From the NCBI GenBank assembly GCA_964621185.1, contig CAZULM010000004.1:62001-126000 (forward strand): DNA of 64,000 bases, given 5' to 3'. Shown in pieces: positions 18,062-26,300 of this stretch (within the stretch, counting starts at the first letter, position 1; each line of letters opens with the position of its first letter). Origin of the DNA: M3007 sp964621185 (GTDB taxonomy: Bacteria > Bacteroidota > Bacteroidia > Chitinophagales > Saprospiraceae). The notes below the pieces were generated by a model that was not told the origin of the DNA, made no database searches, and saw only the letters and a list, made by a program, of their open reading frames with translations. The translations under genes were made by a program, and so were the position numbers.

Positions 18062-18610
18062 GATGTGCAAGCGGATTGAGTGCGGGATCTGGATTTTTAT
18101 TCTGGGGCAAATATAGCATGTGTGGGCGTAGTTGGGGTAAGGTGAGGCGGCAAACCTCGCGGGATTGGAAAAAGGCAAATATTTGATGGTGCTGCAACAA
18201 TCGGGGAAAGGCAAAGCGATCAAATTGCCCGCCGCAAAGCACCGCAGCCGCTAAGTCGCAGCCTGTTCAACGCAAGGCTGCCCGTTATTTGTCATCAACG
18301 CTTCCATGATGTTCCGCAGCCTGTTCCAGGCCAGCATCGATTCCGACACCCCTGCGGCGCTTTGTGTCCCGTCGGTTCAGGGCATTGGTTTGGCTGGCAT
18401 TTGTGGTTTATTTTGTGGTAAAAGCATTTAATATCGTGCAAAAGTAAAGGGGAGCCTCAGCTTTGAGCTGGCAAGCCTGGCTTTTATGGCTGTAGAAACC
18501 GCGCTGGGTCAGTTTATGTGGGAGGGGTGCGCAAGCGGTAGCGCGACATAAATGTCGCGCTACTGGGGGCTTTGGCCGTCGAATAAGTGGGGCGAAATTT
18601 AAACAAGCTG
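18062..18610. other. non-coding gap with a minimal REP palindrome
   Basis: No intact gene. A perfect palindrome at 18538-18563 (GTAGCGCGACATAAATGTCGCGCTAC) is written in two halves: GTAGCGCGACATA and its inverse. It is a collapsed REP pair with both GTAG ends kept and the centre lost. On the minus strand around 18255-18365 a frame reads SAAGVSESMLAWNRLRNIM before a stop; this may be a gene scrap, but I do not recognise it. Confidence 0.6.
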
Positions 18611-19231
18611 TTACTCCCCAAACAAATCGCCCACCTTCAATTCAAACCCCGGCAGCACCTCCCCGCCCGACAGCACGGCATCGAACGGGACAGTCTGAAT
18701 ATCGCCGTTTTCGGAATAGACGAAGGTTTTGCGCGCCTGCGGATCGACGAGCCAACCCATGCGGCAGCCGCTGGCCATGTATTCTTCCATTTTTTCTTTC
18801 AAGGCGAGCAGGGGCTGGTCGTCGGAGCGAAGCTCCAGCACGAAATCGGGGGCGATGGGGGCGAACCGCCGGCGCTCGGCCTTGGTGAGGGCTTCCCAGC
18901 GCTCTTTTCGTATCCAGGCCAGGTCGGGCGAGCGTTCGGCGCCGTTGGGGAGCTTGAAGCCGGTGGAGGAGTCGAAAGGCTCACCCAGCTGGTGTTCTTC
19001 GTTCCAAATGCCGAGCTTGACAAGCAATTTGGCATTTTTATTCCCGGTTTCAGATGTTGTTGGGGGCATAATCAGTATCTCATGTTGGCTGTTGCGCTCG
19101 ATGCGCAGCTCGGGGTTCAGTTGGCACAATTGGAAAAATGCCTCGTCGCTCGGGTCGCCAGGTAGGCGCAGCCGAAGTTCGGTAGCGGATTGTCGTTTCT
19201 GGCGCCTTATTGGGATATGGGCTGCGGTCAT
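18611..19231 (-). CDS. Uma2-family (DUF820) putative endonuclease
   Basis: A 206-residue protein of the Uma2/DUF820 family, which has a PD-(D/E)xK-type fold. Visible signatures are the PELRIERNSQHEILIMPPTT strand region near 45-64, RSPDLAWIRKERW near 104-116 and PDFVLELRSDDQ near 132-143, the last two carrying the family's acidic residues. Its function is not established; many occur in multiple copies near mobile or defence genes. It lies upstream of the restriction operon on the same strand but about 550 bp away, so joint transcription is doubtful. Confidence 0.85.
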   Translation of the reverse strand: MTAAHIPIRRQKRQSATELRLRLPGDPSDEAFFQLCQLNPELRIERNSQHEILIMPPTTSETGNKNAKLLVKLGIWNEEHQLGEPFDSSTGFKLPNGAERSPDLAWIRKERWEALTKAERRRFAPIAPDFVLELRSDDQPLLALKEKMEEYMASGCRMGWLVDPQARKTFVYSENGDIQTVPFDAVLSGGEVLPGFELKVGDLFGE

Positions 19232-19282
19232 ACCATGATGTTTTGGAGCAAAAATAGGGATATTTTAGGGGAATGGCAAGGG

Positions 19283-19624
19283 CTAAGCCGCCACCTGAAA
19301 CAAATTCAACTGCCCGTTCTGGGCCACCACATCGAGCAGGCGGGCGTATTTGACCTTGTCCTTGCTGTTGCTGCGCAGGGCGATCAGCTTGGCCAGCTCC
19401 AGGGTGATGAAAAAATCTTCGATGGGGTCGCCGGGGCGGGGGCGCTTGGCGAAATCGCGGTAGGGCTGCGGCTTGCGCATGCCGTCGCGGAATTCATACA
19501 CGTCGCGCAGCCAGCGCCGCACCAGGGTGCCGTATTGCCTGACGGGGAGCTTCAGCGTGGCGAAAAGGCTGGAAGCCGTGACCACTTTTGTGCCTTTTTT
19601 GCTTTCGAATACTTCGAGTGCCAT
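19283..19624 (-). CDS. antirepressor-like protein (AntA/AntB-type domain)
   Basis: A 113-residue protein. The order VVTASSLFATLKLPVRQYGTL, then EFRDG and FFITLELAKLIALRSNSKDK, resembles the AntA/AntB antirepressor domain, in which a helix pair is followed by the FxLTxDxAKELAM-type segment. Such proteins relieve phage repressors, but no other phage gene is nearby. The leader has a hairpin (GTGCTGT at 19629, ACAGCAC at 19653) and a perfect 18-bp palindrome TTTGTTTTAATAAACAAA at 19672-19689, so control at this start is likely. The family call is by eye and moderate. Confidence 0.55.
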   Translation of the reverse strand: MALEVFESKKGTKVVTASSLFATLKLPVRQYGTLVRRWLRDVYEFRDGMRKPQPYRDFAKRPRPGDPIEDFFITLELAKLIALRSNSKDKVKYARLLDVVAQNGQLNLFQVAA

Positions 19625-19710
19625 AAGGGTGCTGTTGTAATTGTTTTAATTGACAGCACAAAAATAAACACTTTGTTTTAATAAACAAATTATTTTAAAA
19701 AAAATAATTT

Positions 19711-19823
19711 TACACCCAACGGAAAGTTGACCCAAAGGAAAGTGGTTTGCGAAAATTTAAGGGAGCAAATCCTTGATAATCAATATTATACATCCATAAG
19801 ATCGCGCAAATCGCTAGAATCCC
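19711..19823 (-). repeat. TATACC-family element, copy C (worn)
   Basis: In reverse orientation it keeps AGTGGTTTGCGAAAAT, the AATCCTTGATAATCAAT core and the ATCGCGCAAATCGCTAGAAT end, but has lost the exact TATA ends and gained about 10 bases near CCCAACGGAAAG. Confidence 0.7.
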
Positions 19824-19837
19824 GTTTTTTTTGTTGC

Positions 19838-20416
19838 TTATCGCTGTTTCATAAACTGCGCCGCCCCGTCGAGCTCCTCATAAAAATCTTCGCCAAATTT
19901 CCGGATTATGGCTTCTTTCAGGAACTGGTAAACCGGCACCTTTTCCTTGTCGCCCAGGGTACAGGCAGCGGAGCATATTTCCCAGCGGTCGTAGTTGAGG
20001 GCTTCGGTGCCGGTCGCGTCAAAAACGGCGATGCGGATGGGATAGAGGTGGCAGGAAATGGGCTTGCGGAAATCGGTGGCCCCGGCTTGCCAGGCCCGCT
20101 CGATGCCGCAATAGCCTATGCCCAGCGCATCGTAGGCGAGGTATGCGCAGGGGCCGCCGTCGATGAGGGGCGTGCCGTGGCCCATGCCGTCGTACCAGGC
20201 ATGTTTGCCCCCTTTTTCGATGGTGGCAATGCCTGCAGGGCTCAAGAACGGCTTTACGTCTTCGTAAATCGCCTCGAGGACAGCCAGTTCCGCCGCTTCC
20301 AGCGGTGCGCCGTAGTCGCCCTCCCAGCAGCAAGCCCCTTTGCAGGCCGACAGGTTGCAGATAAAGTTTTCTTCCACCACGTCGTCGCTGACGAGCTTGT
20401 CTTGTACAATTATCAT
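19838..20416 (-). CDS. DUF3109 family cysteine-rich protein
   Basis: A 192-residue protein of the DUF3109 family. An N-terminal cysteine group (CNLSACKGACCWEGD, residues 20-34) and later cysteines in GGPCAYLAYDALGIGYCGIE, PISCHLYPI and EICSAACTLG are arranged as in proteins expected to hold an iron-sulfur cluster or zinc. The family is nearly universal in Bacteroidota, with unknown biochemical role. It stands alone between a worn repeat and glgC, without sign of an operon. Confidence 0.88.
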   Translation of the reverse strand: MIIVQDKLVSDDVVEENFICNLSACKGACCWEGDYGAPLEAAELAVLEAIYEDVKPFLSPAGIATIEKGGKHAWYDGMGHGTPLIDGGPCAYLAYDALGIGYCGIERAWQAGATDFRKPISCHLYPIRIAVFDATGTEALNYDRWEICSAACTLGDKEKVPVYQFLKEAIIRKFGEDFYEELDGAAQFMKQR

Positions 20417-20470
20417 TCGATATGTTATTTATGCCTCACCCCGCTTGGTTTTGCCCATGGCGATCCTTGT

Positions 20471-20534
20471 AATCAATTGAACATCGGTTGAATCAATCAT
20501 ACTCAATCACAAAAATCAGGCGAATCATGGTATA
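20471..20534 (-). repeat. 64-bp TATACC-family relative, third subfamily
   Basis: On the minus strand it reads TATACCATGATTCGCCTGATT followed by GATT words at 9-base steps. A near-identical copy lies at 37039-37102, also just after a gene. Confidence 0.7.
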
Positions 20535-20536
20535 GC

Positions 20537-21808
20537 TCACATGATACGGGTGCCTTCTGGTATCACCGCGCCTTTTTTCACCACCACTACCCCGTCGCGG
20601 ATGGCGAACTCGTCGGTGGTCACATCGGGCAGGTGGCTGCCGCCCTTGATGATGACGTTGTTGCCGATGCGGCAATCCTTGTCGAGGATGGCGTGCTCGA
20701 TGTGGCAATAATGGCCCACGCCGAGCGGGATGTCGTCGGCATTGGTGGCTATTTCCTGCAGGGTCTGGTAAATGTCGTTGCCCATCACGATGCTGTCTTT
20801 GATGACGGTGTTCTCTCCGATGCGGGAGCGGATGCCGATGATGGAGCCGTCGATGACCCGCGCGTGGATGATGGAGCCTTCGGCGATGAGGGCGCGGTTG
20901 AGCTGGGTGCCGCCGTAAAACTTGGCGGGCGGCAACATACGGCCGCGGGTGTAAATGTTGTGCCGGCTGTCGAAAAGGTTGAACGACGGGATATGGTCGG
21001 TCAGCTCGATGTTTGCCTCAAAAAAGGAGTGGATGGTCCCGATGTCGGTCCAGTACCCTTCATATTGGTATGCCGCCACCTTGCGGCCTTCCTCGATGGC
21101 GGCGGGCAGTATTTCCTTGCCGAAATCGGTGGCCTCTGGGTGCTGGTCGAAAAGGTCGCCCAGCACTTTGCGGTTGAAGATGTAGATGCCCATCGAGGCC
21201 AGGTAGTTGCGGCCCCGCTTTTTGTTGGCTTGCCCTACTTCGCTCTCCCACTCTGGCAGCAGGTCGGCGCTGGGTTTTTCGATAAAGCGCGGGATAAAGC
21301 CTTCGCTGTTCACTTTCATGATGCCGAACCCGGTGGCGTCTTTGGCGTCCACGGGAATGCAGGCGATGGTGACGTCGGCGTTCTGGGCGATGTGGTGCTT
21401 CACCATCTTCTCGAAATCCATCTGATAAAGCTGGTCGCCGGAAAGGATCAGCACGTAGTCGAAATCGTGGCGCTCGTAGTGCTGGCGGCTCTGGCGCACC
21501 GCATCGGCAGTGCCTTGGAACCAGCCGGTGTTGTTGGGGGTTTGCTCGGCGGCGAGCAGATCGACGAAGCCCTGGGTGAACTGGTCGAAGTTGTATGCGT
21601 TCTTGATGTGCGCGTTGAGCGAGGCCGAGTTGTACTGGGTGAGCACGAACATCCGCTTCACGCCGGAATTGATGCAGTTGGAGATGGGGATGTCGATCAA
21701 GCGGTATTTCCCGCCGATGGGAACGGCCGGCTTGGAGCGCTTTTCCGTGAGGGGGAACAAGCGGCTGCCGGCGCCACCGCCCAGGATTATGGAAATCATC
21801 TTTATCAT
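20537..21808 (-). CDS. glgC: glucose-1-phosphate adenylyltransferase
   Basis: A 423-residue ADP-glucose pyrophosphorylase that makes ADP-glucose from ATP and glucose-1-phosphate, the first committed step of bacterial glycogen synthesis. The nucleotidyltransferase motif GGGAGSRLFPLTEKRSKPAV is at 10-29, GKYRLIDIPISNC follows, and the substrate region YLASMGIYIFNRKVL is near 205. A left-handed beta-helix closes the protein (ARVIDGSIIGIRSRIGENTV). An internal Met at residue 4 (MISIILGG) could also start. Its partner glgA lies 500 bp upstream on the same strand, separated by two inserted elements. Confidence 0.95.
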   Translation of the reverse strand: MIKMISIILGGGAGSRLFPLTEKRSKPAVPIGGKYRLIDIPISNCINSGVKRMFVLTQYNSASLNAHIKNAYNFDQFTQGFVDLLAAEQTPNNTGWFQGTADAVRQSRQHYERHDFDYVLILSGDQLYQMDFEKMVKHHIAQNADVTIACIPVDAKDATGFGIMKVNSEGFIPRFIEKPSADLLPEWESEVGQANKKRGRNYLASMGIYIFNRKVLGDLFDQHPEATDFGKEILPAAIEEGRKVAAYQYEGYWTDIGTIHSFFEANIELTDHIPSFNLFDSRHNIYTRGRMLPPAKFYGGTQLNRALIAEGSIIHARVIDGSIIGIRSRIGENTVIKDSIVMGNDIYQTLQEIATNADDIPLGVGHYCHIEHAILDKDCRIGNNVIIKGGSHLPDVTTDEFAIRDGVVVVKKGAVIPEGTRIM

Positions 21809-21856
21809 GGTGCTGTTGTTTTTTCGAAAACGGGCAATAAATTAGGACGGGGTGAA

Positions 21857-22000
21857 GTCCCGTGTACTTACTCGTCGGACGGCGAAAAGCCGTCAGACGA
21901 GGTCTCACGTGGTCTGACGGCTTTTCGCCGTCCGACCACTACGTTAACACTCATTTTCATTCAATCGCATTGCTCTTGGGGTACAATATGCGGATAGTCT
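21857..22000 (-). mobile_element. truncated MITE, copy of the 217-bp TIR element
   Basis: It shares the stem-forming interior (GTCGGACGGCGAAAAGCCGTC, GGTCTGACGGCTTTTCGCCG) and one terminal repeat (GGGGTACAATATGCGGATAG) with the complete element at 43944-44160. The other end is missing, so it cannot move as a unit. Confidence 0.75.
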
Positions 22001-22084
22001 TTTTTGATTTATCAAAGCATGCCGTGAAGGTAGCAATCTTGCAAATTATTGTCAAAACAATCATTTGGCGCAAAGCAAATTAGC

Positions 22085-22234
22085 GGTTGTCTCCACACTA
22101 CTGGACATTTTATTTCGCGCAGATTTTACACAGAAAAGGATACAGATTTTACACAGATTTTTTCCGCGTAAAATCTGTGCAAACAAATCTGCGTGAAATC
22201 TGCGCGAAAAATGTCCAGTAGTGTGGGTTGTCTC
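22085..22234. mobile_element. 132-bp MITE with 9-bp target-site duplication
   Basis: GGTTGTCTC flanks the element on both sides (22085-22093 and 22226-22234). Inside, the ends are inverted repeats CACACTACTGGACATTTT and its complement. The interior is folded from repeated AAATCTGC/CGCAGATTT words. No coding capacity remains. A 9-bp duplication with inverted ends shows DDE-type transposition driven from elsewhere. Confidence 0.8.
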
Positions 22235-22302
22235 TTAATATCCGCAAAAAATGCGAAGCATGATATACATGTCCTTTAAGCGCACATTTTCCACAACCAC
22301 TC

Positions 22303-24096
22303 TCATTTCTTCCCAGTCTTCGGTTTCGCAGCTTTTGCTCCCGTCTTTTTTGCCTCCGCCGCTTGCGCCGCCGTTTTTGGGTTGCTGCCGGGCGGCTTCA
22401 CCTGAGGCGGCTTTTTCACGGCAGCCACCTGTTCTTTCACGGCTGGTTTGGGCGCTTTGGCTTTAAGTTCAGGCGCCGGCTTTGTTTTTTTGGCAACAGA
22501 TTTTTCAGGCTTTGCCGTGGGCTTTTCGGCAGTCGGCGGTTTTTCAGTTGTTTTCGGTGCGGACTTTTCGGCTTTTTCAACTTGTTGCTCCGGCGTTTTT
22601 GCGCCTTTGTGTGCCTGAATCCTGCCTCCGATCCGCTGATACACGTTGAAATACTGTTGCACGGCCCTTTCCCAGGAAAAGTCGATCGACATGATGCGCT
22701 GCCGCAGCACGTCGATGATGCCCGGTTCGTTGTGCCACATGGAGGCGGCCCGGTGGATGGCATAGCCGATGTCGTCGAGGCTGAAATTGTCGAAACGGAT
22801 GCCGCGGCCACTGCCGTCGGGCTCGGCGATGTCCGGCACGGTGTCTTTCAGCCCGCCCACGCTGCGCACGATGGGGATGGTTCCGTAGCGCATGGAATAC
22901 AGCTGGTTGAGGCCGCAAGGCTCTACCCTGGAAGGCATGATGAGGAAATCGGAGCCGGCATATATCTGGTGGGCCAGCCCCTCGTTGTAGTCGATGACGG
23001 CGCTCACGCGACCCATGTAGTGGTGCGACATGCTGCGGAACTCGTTCTGGGTCCAGGTCTCGCCCGTGCCCAGCACCAGGAAGCTGCCCGAACCGCCGGC
23101 GTGGATATAGCTTTTATAGGCATCGGGCAAGAGGTCGCTGCCCTTTTCGCCCACCATACGCCCGATGAAACTGATCAATGGCTTGTCTTCCGGCAGCCCG
23201 AACCATTCGCACAGCACTTGTTTGTTCTTGCGCTTGAAGGCCCGGGTCTGTTCTATTGCCGAGGTTTTTTCGTTGGCCGGCTCCAACCTGTATGCCAGGG
23301 CGGGGTCGGTCGCAGGATCCCACACCTGTGCGTCGATGCCGTTGATGATGCCGTATTCTTTTTGCCATTCCGAGCGGAAAAGCGGCTCCAGCCCAAGGCT
23401 GTTCTGGTGCAGTTCGTACAGGTAGCTTTCCGAAACGGTAGTGACAGCCCAGGCACATTTCACGGCTGCCGCCATGGGGTTCACGGTGCTGTTCCAATCG
23501 AGATATCCACGGGCCCAGGCATCGTAATAGGGCAAAAGCGCATGGTTTTTCCAACTGAACGCGCCCTGGTACTGCCCGTTGTGGATGGTGAAAACGGTGG
23601 GGGTGTTGGCCAGCGGCCTGAAATCGGGCGAGTGTTTCACCATGAAGGGGATGAGGCCCGTATGGTGGTCGTGGCAGTGCAGCACACGGGGCCGGTCTTG
23701 CTCCGGGAACGAGATCACCCATTGCAGCACGGCTTGCTGGAACACCAGATAGCGCTCCAGCTCGTCGCCATAAGGCCAGCCGGAAGGGTCGTTGTAAATG
23801 CCCGGGCGGTCGTACAGCCCCGGGATATCGACCACGAAGAACGGGAAGCCGAGCTTGTTGGTCTTTTCCTGCTGCACCGAGAACGGGATATGCCGCCAGT
23901 CGGAACGGATGGCCCCGCTATACACCGTGGCCCATTCCTGGTTGTTTATCCACTTGAGGGAATATTTCGGGATAACGGCGGCGGAAAGCACGCCGGCCTG
24001 GCTCATGTACTTGGGCAAGGAGCCGACCACGTCGCCCAGGCCGCCCGTTTTGGCAGCTGGGTAACATTCTGCGGATATGTGTAGGACTTGGATCAT
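22303..24096 (-). CDS. glgA: glycogen synthase with a Lys/Pro/Ala-rich C-terminal tail
   Basis: A 597-residue GT5 enzyme using ADP-glucose from GlgC. The start is at MIQVLHISAECYPAAKTGG; the frame upstream is open but contains a dispersed repeat and no homology. KTGGLGDVVGSLPK is the ADP-binding motif and RVEPCGLNQLYSMRYGTIPI (about 409-428) the C-terminal Glu-containing motif. The family usually ends near residue 480-490. Here about 106 further residues follow, rich in Lys, Pro and Ala (KPTAKPEKSVAKKTKPAP), like histone H1 or bacterial HU tails. The tail is in frame and not a repeat element. Its role is unknown. Confidence 0.93.
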   Translation of the reverse strand: MIQVLHISAECYPAAKTGGLGDVVGSLPKYMSQAGVLSAAVIPKYSLKWINNQEWATVYSGAIRSDWRHIPFSVQQEKTNKLGFPFFVVDIPGLYDRPGIYNDPSGWPYGDELERYLVFQQAVLQWVISFPEQDRPRVLHCHDHHTGLIPFMVKHSPDFRPLANTPTVFTIHNGQYQGAFSWKNHALLPYYDAWARGYLDWNSTVNPMAAAVKCAWAVTTVSESYLYELHQNSLGLEPLFRSEWQKEYGIINGIDAQVWDPATDPALAYRLEPANEKTSAIEQTRAFKRKNKQVLCEWFGLPEDKPLISFIGRMVGEKGSDLLPDAYKSYIHAGGSGSFLVLGTGETWTQNEFRSMSHHYMGRVSAVIDYNEGLAHQIYAGSDFLIMPSRVEPCGLNQLYSMRYGTIPIVRSVGGLKDTVPDIAEPDGSGRGIRFDNFSLDDIGYAIHRAASMWHNEPGIIDVLRQRIMSIDFSWERAVQQYFNVYQRIGGRIQAHKGAKTPEQQVEKAEKSAPKTTEKPPTAEKPTAKPEKSVAKKTKPAPELKAKAPKPAVKEQVAAVKKPPQVKPPGSNPKTAAQAAEAKKTGAKAAKPKTGKK

Positions 24097-24112
24097 CTTT
24101 TCGATAGATGGT

Positions 24113-24141
24113 TTACCCGCCGTAGCTTCAGCGAAGGCAGG
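24113..24141 (+). repeat. 29-bp dispersed repeat
   Basis: TTACCCGCCGTAGC, four variable bases, then GCGAAGG. The same word lies at 38911-38939 inside a TATACC-family repeat. Here it is just upstream of glgA. Confidence 0.65.
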
Positions 24142-24268
24142 TGGACGGTGCCAAAGGTCAACAGTCAGCGGGCAATTGCCAAAAGTCAGGGCGAATATTT
24201 TTCTATTTTGTTCAACGGCACCAACAATTGCCGGAACTTTCCTTCTTTTGCAAAAAAATATATTCAAC

Positions 24269-25153
24269 ATGAAACACCTTGATCGGCGCAACTTCCTCAA
24301 AACCACCTCGCTGGCACTGGCCGGCACCGCCATGGCTGCCCACAAGCTGCCTTTCGACATCGGCGCTTACCCGACCACAAACCTGGGCCTGCAGCTTTGG
24401 AGCGTGCGCGATGCCATGGGTGTGGATGCCGCTTCCACCATCGTGGCCCTGGGGCAGATGGGCTACCGCAAGGTGGAGGGCTTCGGCTACAAAGATGGCA
24501 AAATGTTCAACCTGCCCATTGCTGACTATGCCAAGCTGTTGAAGGACAACGGCATCAGCACCCCTTCCTGCCACCACATGGTTACGGCCGCCGATTGGGA
24601 CGGCAAAATGCTCTCCGACAGCGTGAAAAAGGCCATCGACGACATGGCGGGCATCGGGCAGCGCTATGTCGTTTGCCCCTATATGGTCGATGACGACCGC
24701 GGGCGCATCGAAAAGATGGTGGAAGCGTACAATGCTGCCGGCGAATACTGCCGCAAAGCGGGCATGAAGTTCGGCTACCACAACCACGACTTCGAATACA
24801 CCAAGCGCGGGCCCGACAATAGGCTGCTCATCGAGTGGCTGCTGCACGAAACCGACCCGAAGCTCGTCACCATGGAAATGGACATGTACTGGGTCGCATT
24901 TGCCAACCACAACCCCATCGATTGGCTGAAGCTGTACCCTGGCCGCTGGGAGCTCTGCCACGTAAAAGACATGGCCAAGACCGAAAAACGCGAGTCGATA
25001 GAGGTCGGCGACGGCAGCATCGATTTTTCGGCGATATTCAAGCTTTCCGCCACAGCGGGGCTGAAATACTACATCATCGAGCTGGAGCATTACCGCACCA
25101 CATCTATGGAGGGCGTGAAAAAATCCAGAACAGGGTTCATTAAGATTCGGTAA
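24269..25153 (+). CDS. Tat-exported sugar phosphate isomerase/epimerase-like TIM barrel
   Basis: A 294-residue protein of the xylose-isomerase-like TIM-barrel group. A twin-arginine signal is visible (DRRNFLKTTSLALAGTAMA, residues 4-22), so it is probably folded before export to the periplasm. The barrel carries typical acidic and His metal ligands, for example GYHNHDFEY near 169-177 and TMEMDMYW near 206-213, ending in a YIIELEHY strand. Such proteins often act on keto-sugars or inositols, but the substrate cannot be told. The start at MKHLDRRN is chosen over a longer upstream frame because of the signal peptide. Confidence 0.87.
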   Translation: MKHLDRRNFLKTTSLALAGTAMAAHKLPFDIGAYPTTNLGLQLWSVRDAMGVDAASTIVALGQMGYRKVEGFGYKDGKMFNLPIADYAKLLKDNGISTPSCHHMVTAADWDGKMLSDSVKKAIDDMAGIGQRYVVCPYMVDDDRGRIEKMVEAYNAAGEYCRKAGMKFGYHNHDFEYTKRGPDNRLLIEWLLHETDPKLVTMEMDMYWVAFANHNPIDWLKLYPGRWELCHVKDMAKTEKRESIEVGDGSIDFSAIFKLSATAGLKYYIIELEHYRTTSMEGVKKSRTGFIKIR

Positions 25154-25154
25154 T

Positions 25155-25325
25155 GGTAGCGCGACTTTCAAGTCGCCCGAAAAAGGCCATTTATGGCCGT
25201 ATCAAAGCAACAAAAACAAGGGATGCCGCCGGGCAGAAGCCTTTGCTATTGGGCTATTTGGCCTTCTTTTTTTGTTTTTACGGCCATAAATGGCCTTTTT
25301 CGGGCGACATAAATGTCGCGCTACC
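25155..25325. repeat. REP pair (BIME-like), element 5
   Basis: The right arm equals the arms of element 1. The left arm has GCGACTTTCAAGTCGC where others have GCGACATTTATGTCGC, so both sides of the small palindrome changed together. It lies directly between two convergently spaced genes, 10 kb from the RAYT. Confidence 0.82.
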
Positions 25326-25335
25326 GAAAGTGGCG

Positions 25336-25343
25336 TATTTTTG
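25336..25343 (+). promoter_or_regulatory. TATTTTTG -7 element before the DUF2490 gene
   Basis: A TAnnTTTG match 6 bases before the ATG. A start about 7 bases further would give a leaderless or nearly leaderless message. It begins 10 bases after the REP pair. Confidence 0.5.
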
Positions 25344-25349
25344 CCAAAT

Positions 25350-26135
25350 ATGATTTTACGACTTTTCTTTCCCTTTTTCTTTGCTGTAAGCATCACTGCT
25401 ACAGCTTCCGCCCAGAACACCCGCCTCAACGACCACAACAACATCGGTTGGTTTGCCGGGTTTGCCACCTTGAAATTTTCGGATAAATGGAGCGCCCACA
25501 CCGAATACCAGTGGCGGCGCGAAAACTACGTGCAAAACTGGCAACAAAGCCTCCTGCGCCTGGGCCTGAACTACCAGTTGATGCCCAAAGTGCAGCTCCG
25601 CTTCGGCTACGCCTGGATCGAGACTTTTGCCTACGGCGAATACCCGCTCAACAGTTTCGGCAAGGATTTTACGGAACACCGCATTTTCCAAATGGCAACG
25701 CTGAAGGATGACTTGGGCCGTTTGAGCGTGTCGCACCGCTTCCTGCTCGAACAGCGCTGGGTGGGGCGCTATTCTTCCCCCAAGCTGCAAAAAGAGGACG
25801 AATTCCCCTTCCTGCAGCGCCTGCGTTACATGTTCCGCATGCAATACCCGCTGCAAGGCAAAACACTGGACGACAAGGAGTTCTACGCTGCGGCCTACGA
25901 CGAAATCTTGATCGGTTTTGGCAAAAACGTGAACGAAAATGTGTTCGACCAAAACCGGGTCGGCTTGCTCATCGGCTACCGTTTCAATAAAAAATGCAGC
26001 ATTGAAGCCGGCTACCTGAACCAAATCGTCCAGTTTTCCCGGGAAATAACGCTGCCCGGAACCAACACAGGCCGCAACCTGTTTCAGCACAACAATGGTT
26101 TTATCATCAATAGCTACTTTAATTTGAGAATTTGA
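25350..26135 (+). CDS. DUF2490 outer-membrane beta-barrel protein
   Basis: A 261-residue protein with a signal peptide (ILRLFFPFFFAVSITATASA, cut before QNTRL). The rest alternates hydrophobic and polar residues as in an outer-membrane barrel: WSAHTEYQWRRENY, LNYQLMPKVQLRFGYAW, HRFLLEQRWVGRY, and a final aromatic strand GFIINSYFNLRI. This matches the DUF2490 family of Bacteroidota, whose cargo is not known. The chosen ATG follows a -7 element; the longer frame starts inside the REP pair. Confidence 0.87.
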   Translation: MILRLFFPFFFAVSITATASAQNTRLNDHNNIGWFAGFATLKFSDKWSAHTEYQWRRENYVQNWQQSLLRLGLNYQLMPKVQLRFGYAWIETFAYGEYPLNSFGKDFTEHRIFQMATLKDDLGRLSVSHRFLLEQRWVGRYSSPKLQKEDEFPFLQRLRYMFRMQYPLQGKTLDDKEFYAAAYDEILIGFGKNVNENVFDQNRVGLLIGYRFNKKCSIEAGYLNQIVQFSREITLPGTNTGRNLFQHNNGFIINSYFNLRI

Positions 26136-26212
26136 TAATTGCATAATGTGATAATTGGCACAGCCAAACACACTGTTCAAAATTACGTAACGATCCAGCC
26201 GCACCCTTTCTG

Positions 26213-26261
26213 TACCTTTGGTTGTCATTCTCGTAAGAATCCGTCCACGTAAAGTGCGCTG
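26213..26261 (+). repeat. copy of the 5015-5060 dispersed repeat
   Basis: CTTTGGTTGTCATTCTCGTA then AGAATCCGTCCACGTAAAGTG corresponds closely to bases from about 5015 onward. Here it occurs as a single arm. Confidence 0.65.
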
Positions 26262-26300
26262 GTAATCTGGGGCGGGCTCGTTACAAAATCACCACATTAC

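Noticed and set aside
17027..18079. A 350-codon open frame antisense to hsdM
   Set aside because: It mirrors GC-rich codons of hsdM, has a Val/Gly-rich composition typical of shadow frames and no motif.
19283..19624. A prophage remnant around the antirepressor-like gene
   Set aside because: No other phage gene, integrase or attachment site is visible on either side.
20633..21997. A 454-codon frame antisense to glgC
   Set aside because: glgC has all its motifs on the minus strand; the antisense frame is a composition artefact.
22363..24084. A 573-codon frame antisense to glgA
   Set aside because: Antisense to a clear GT5 enzyme; the Arg/Gly/His-rich product looks non-biological.
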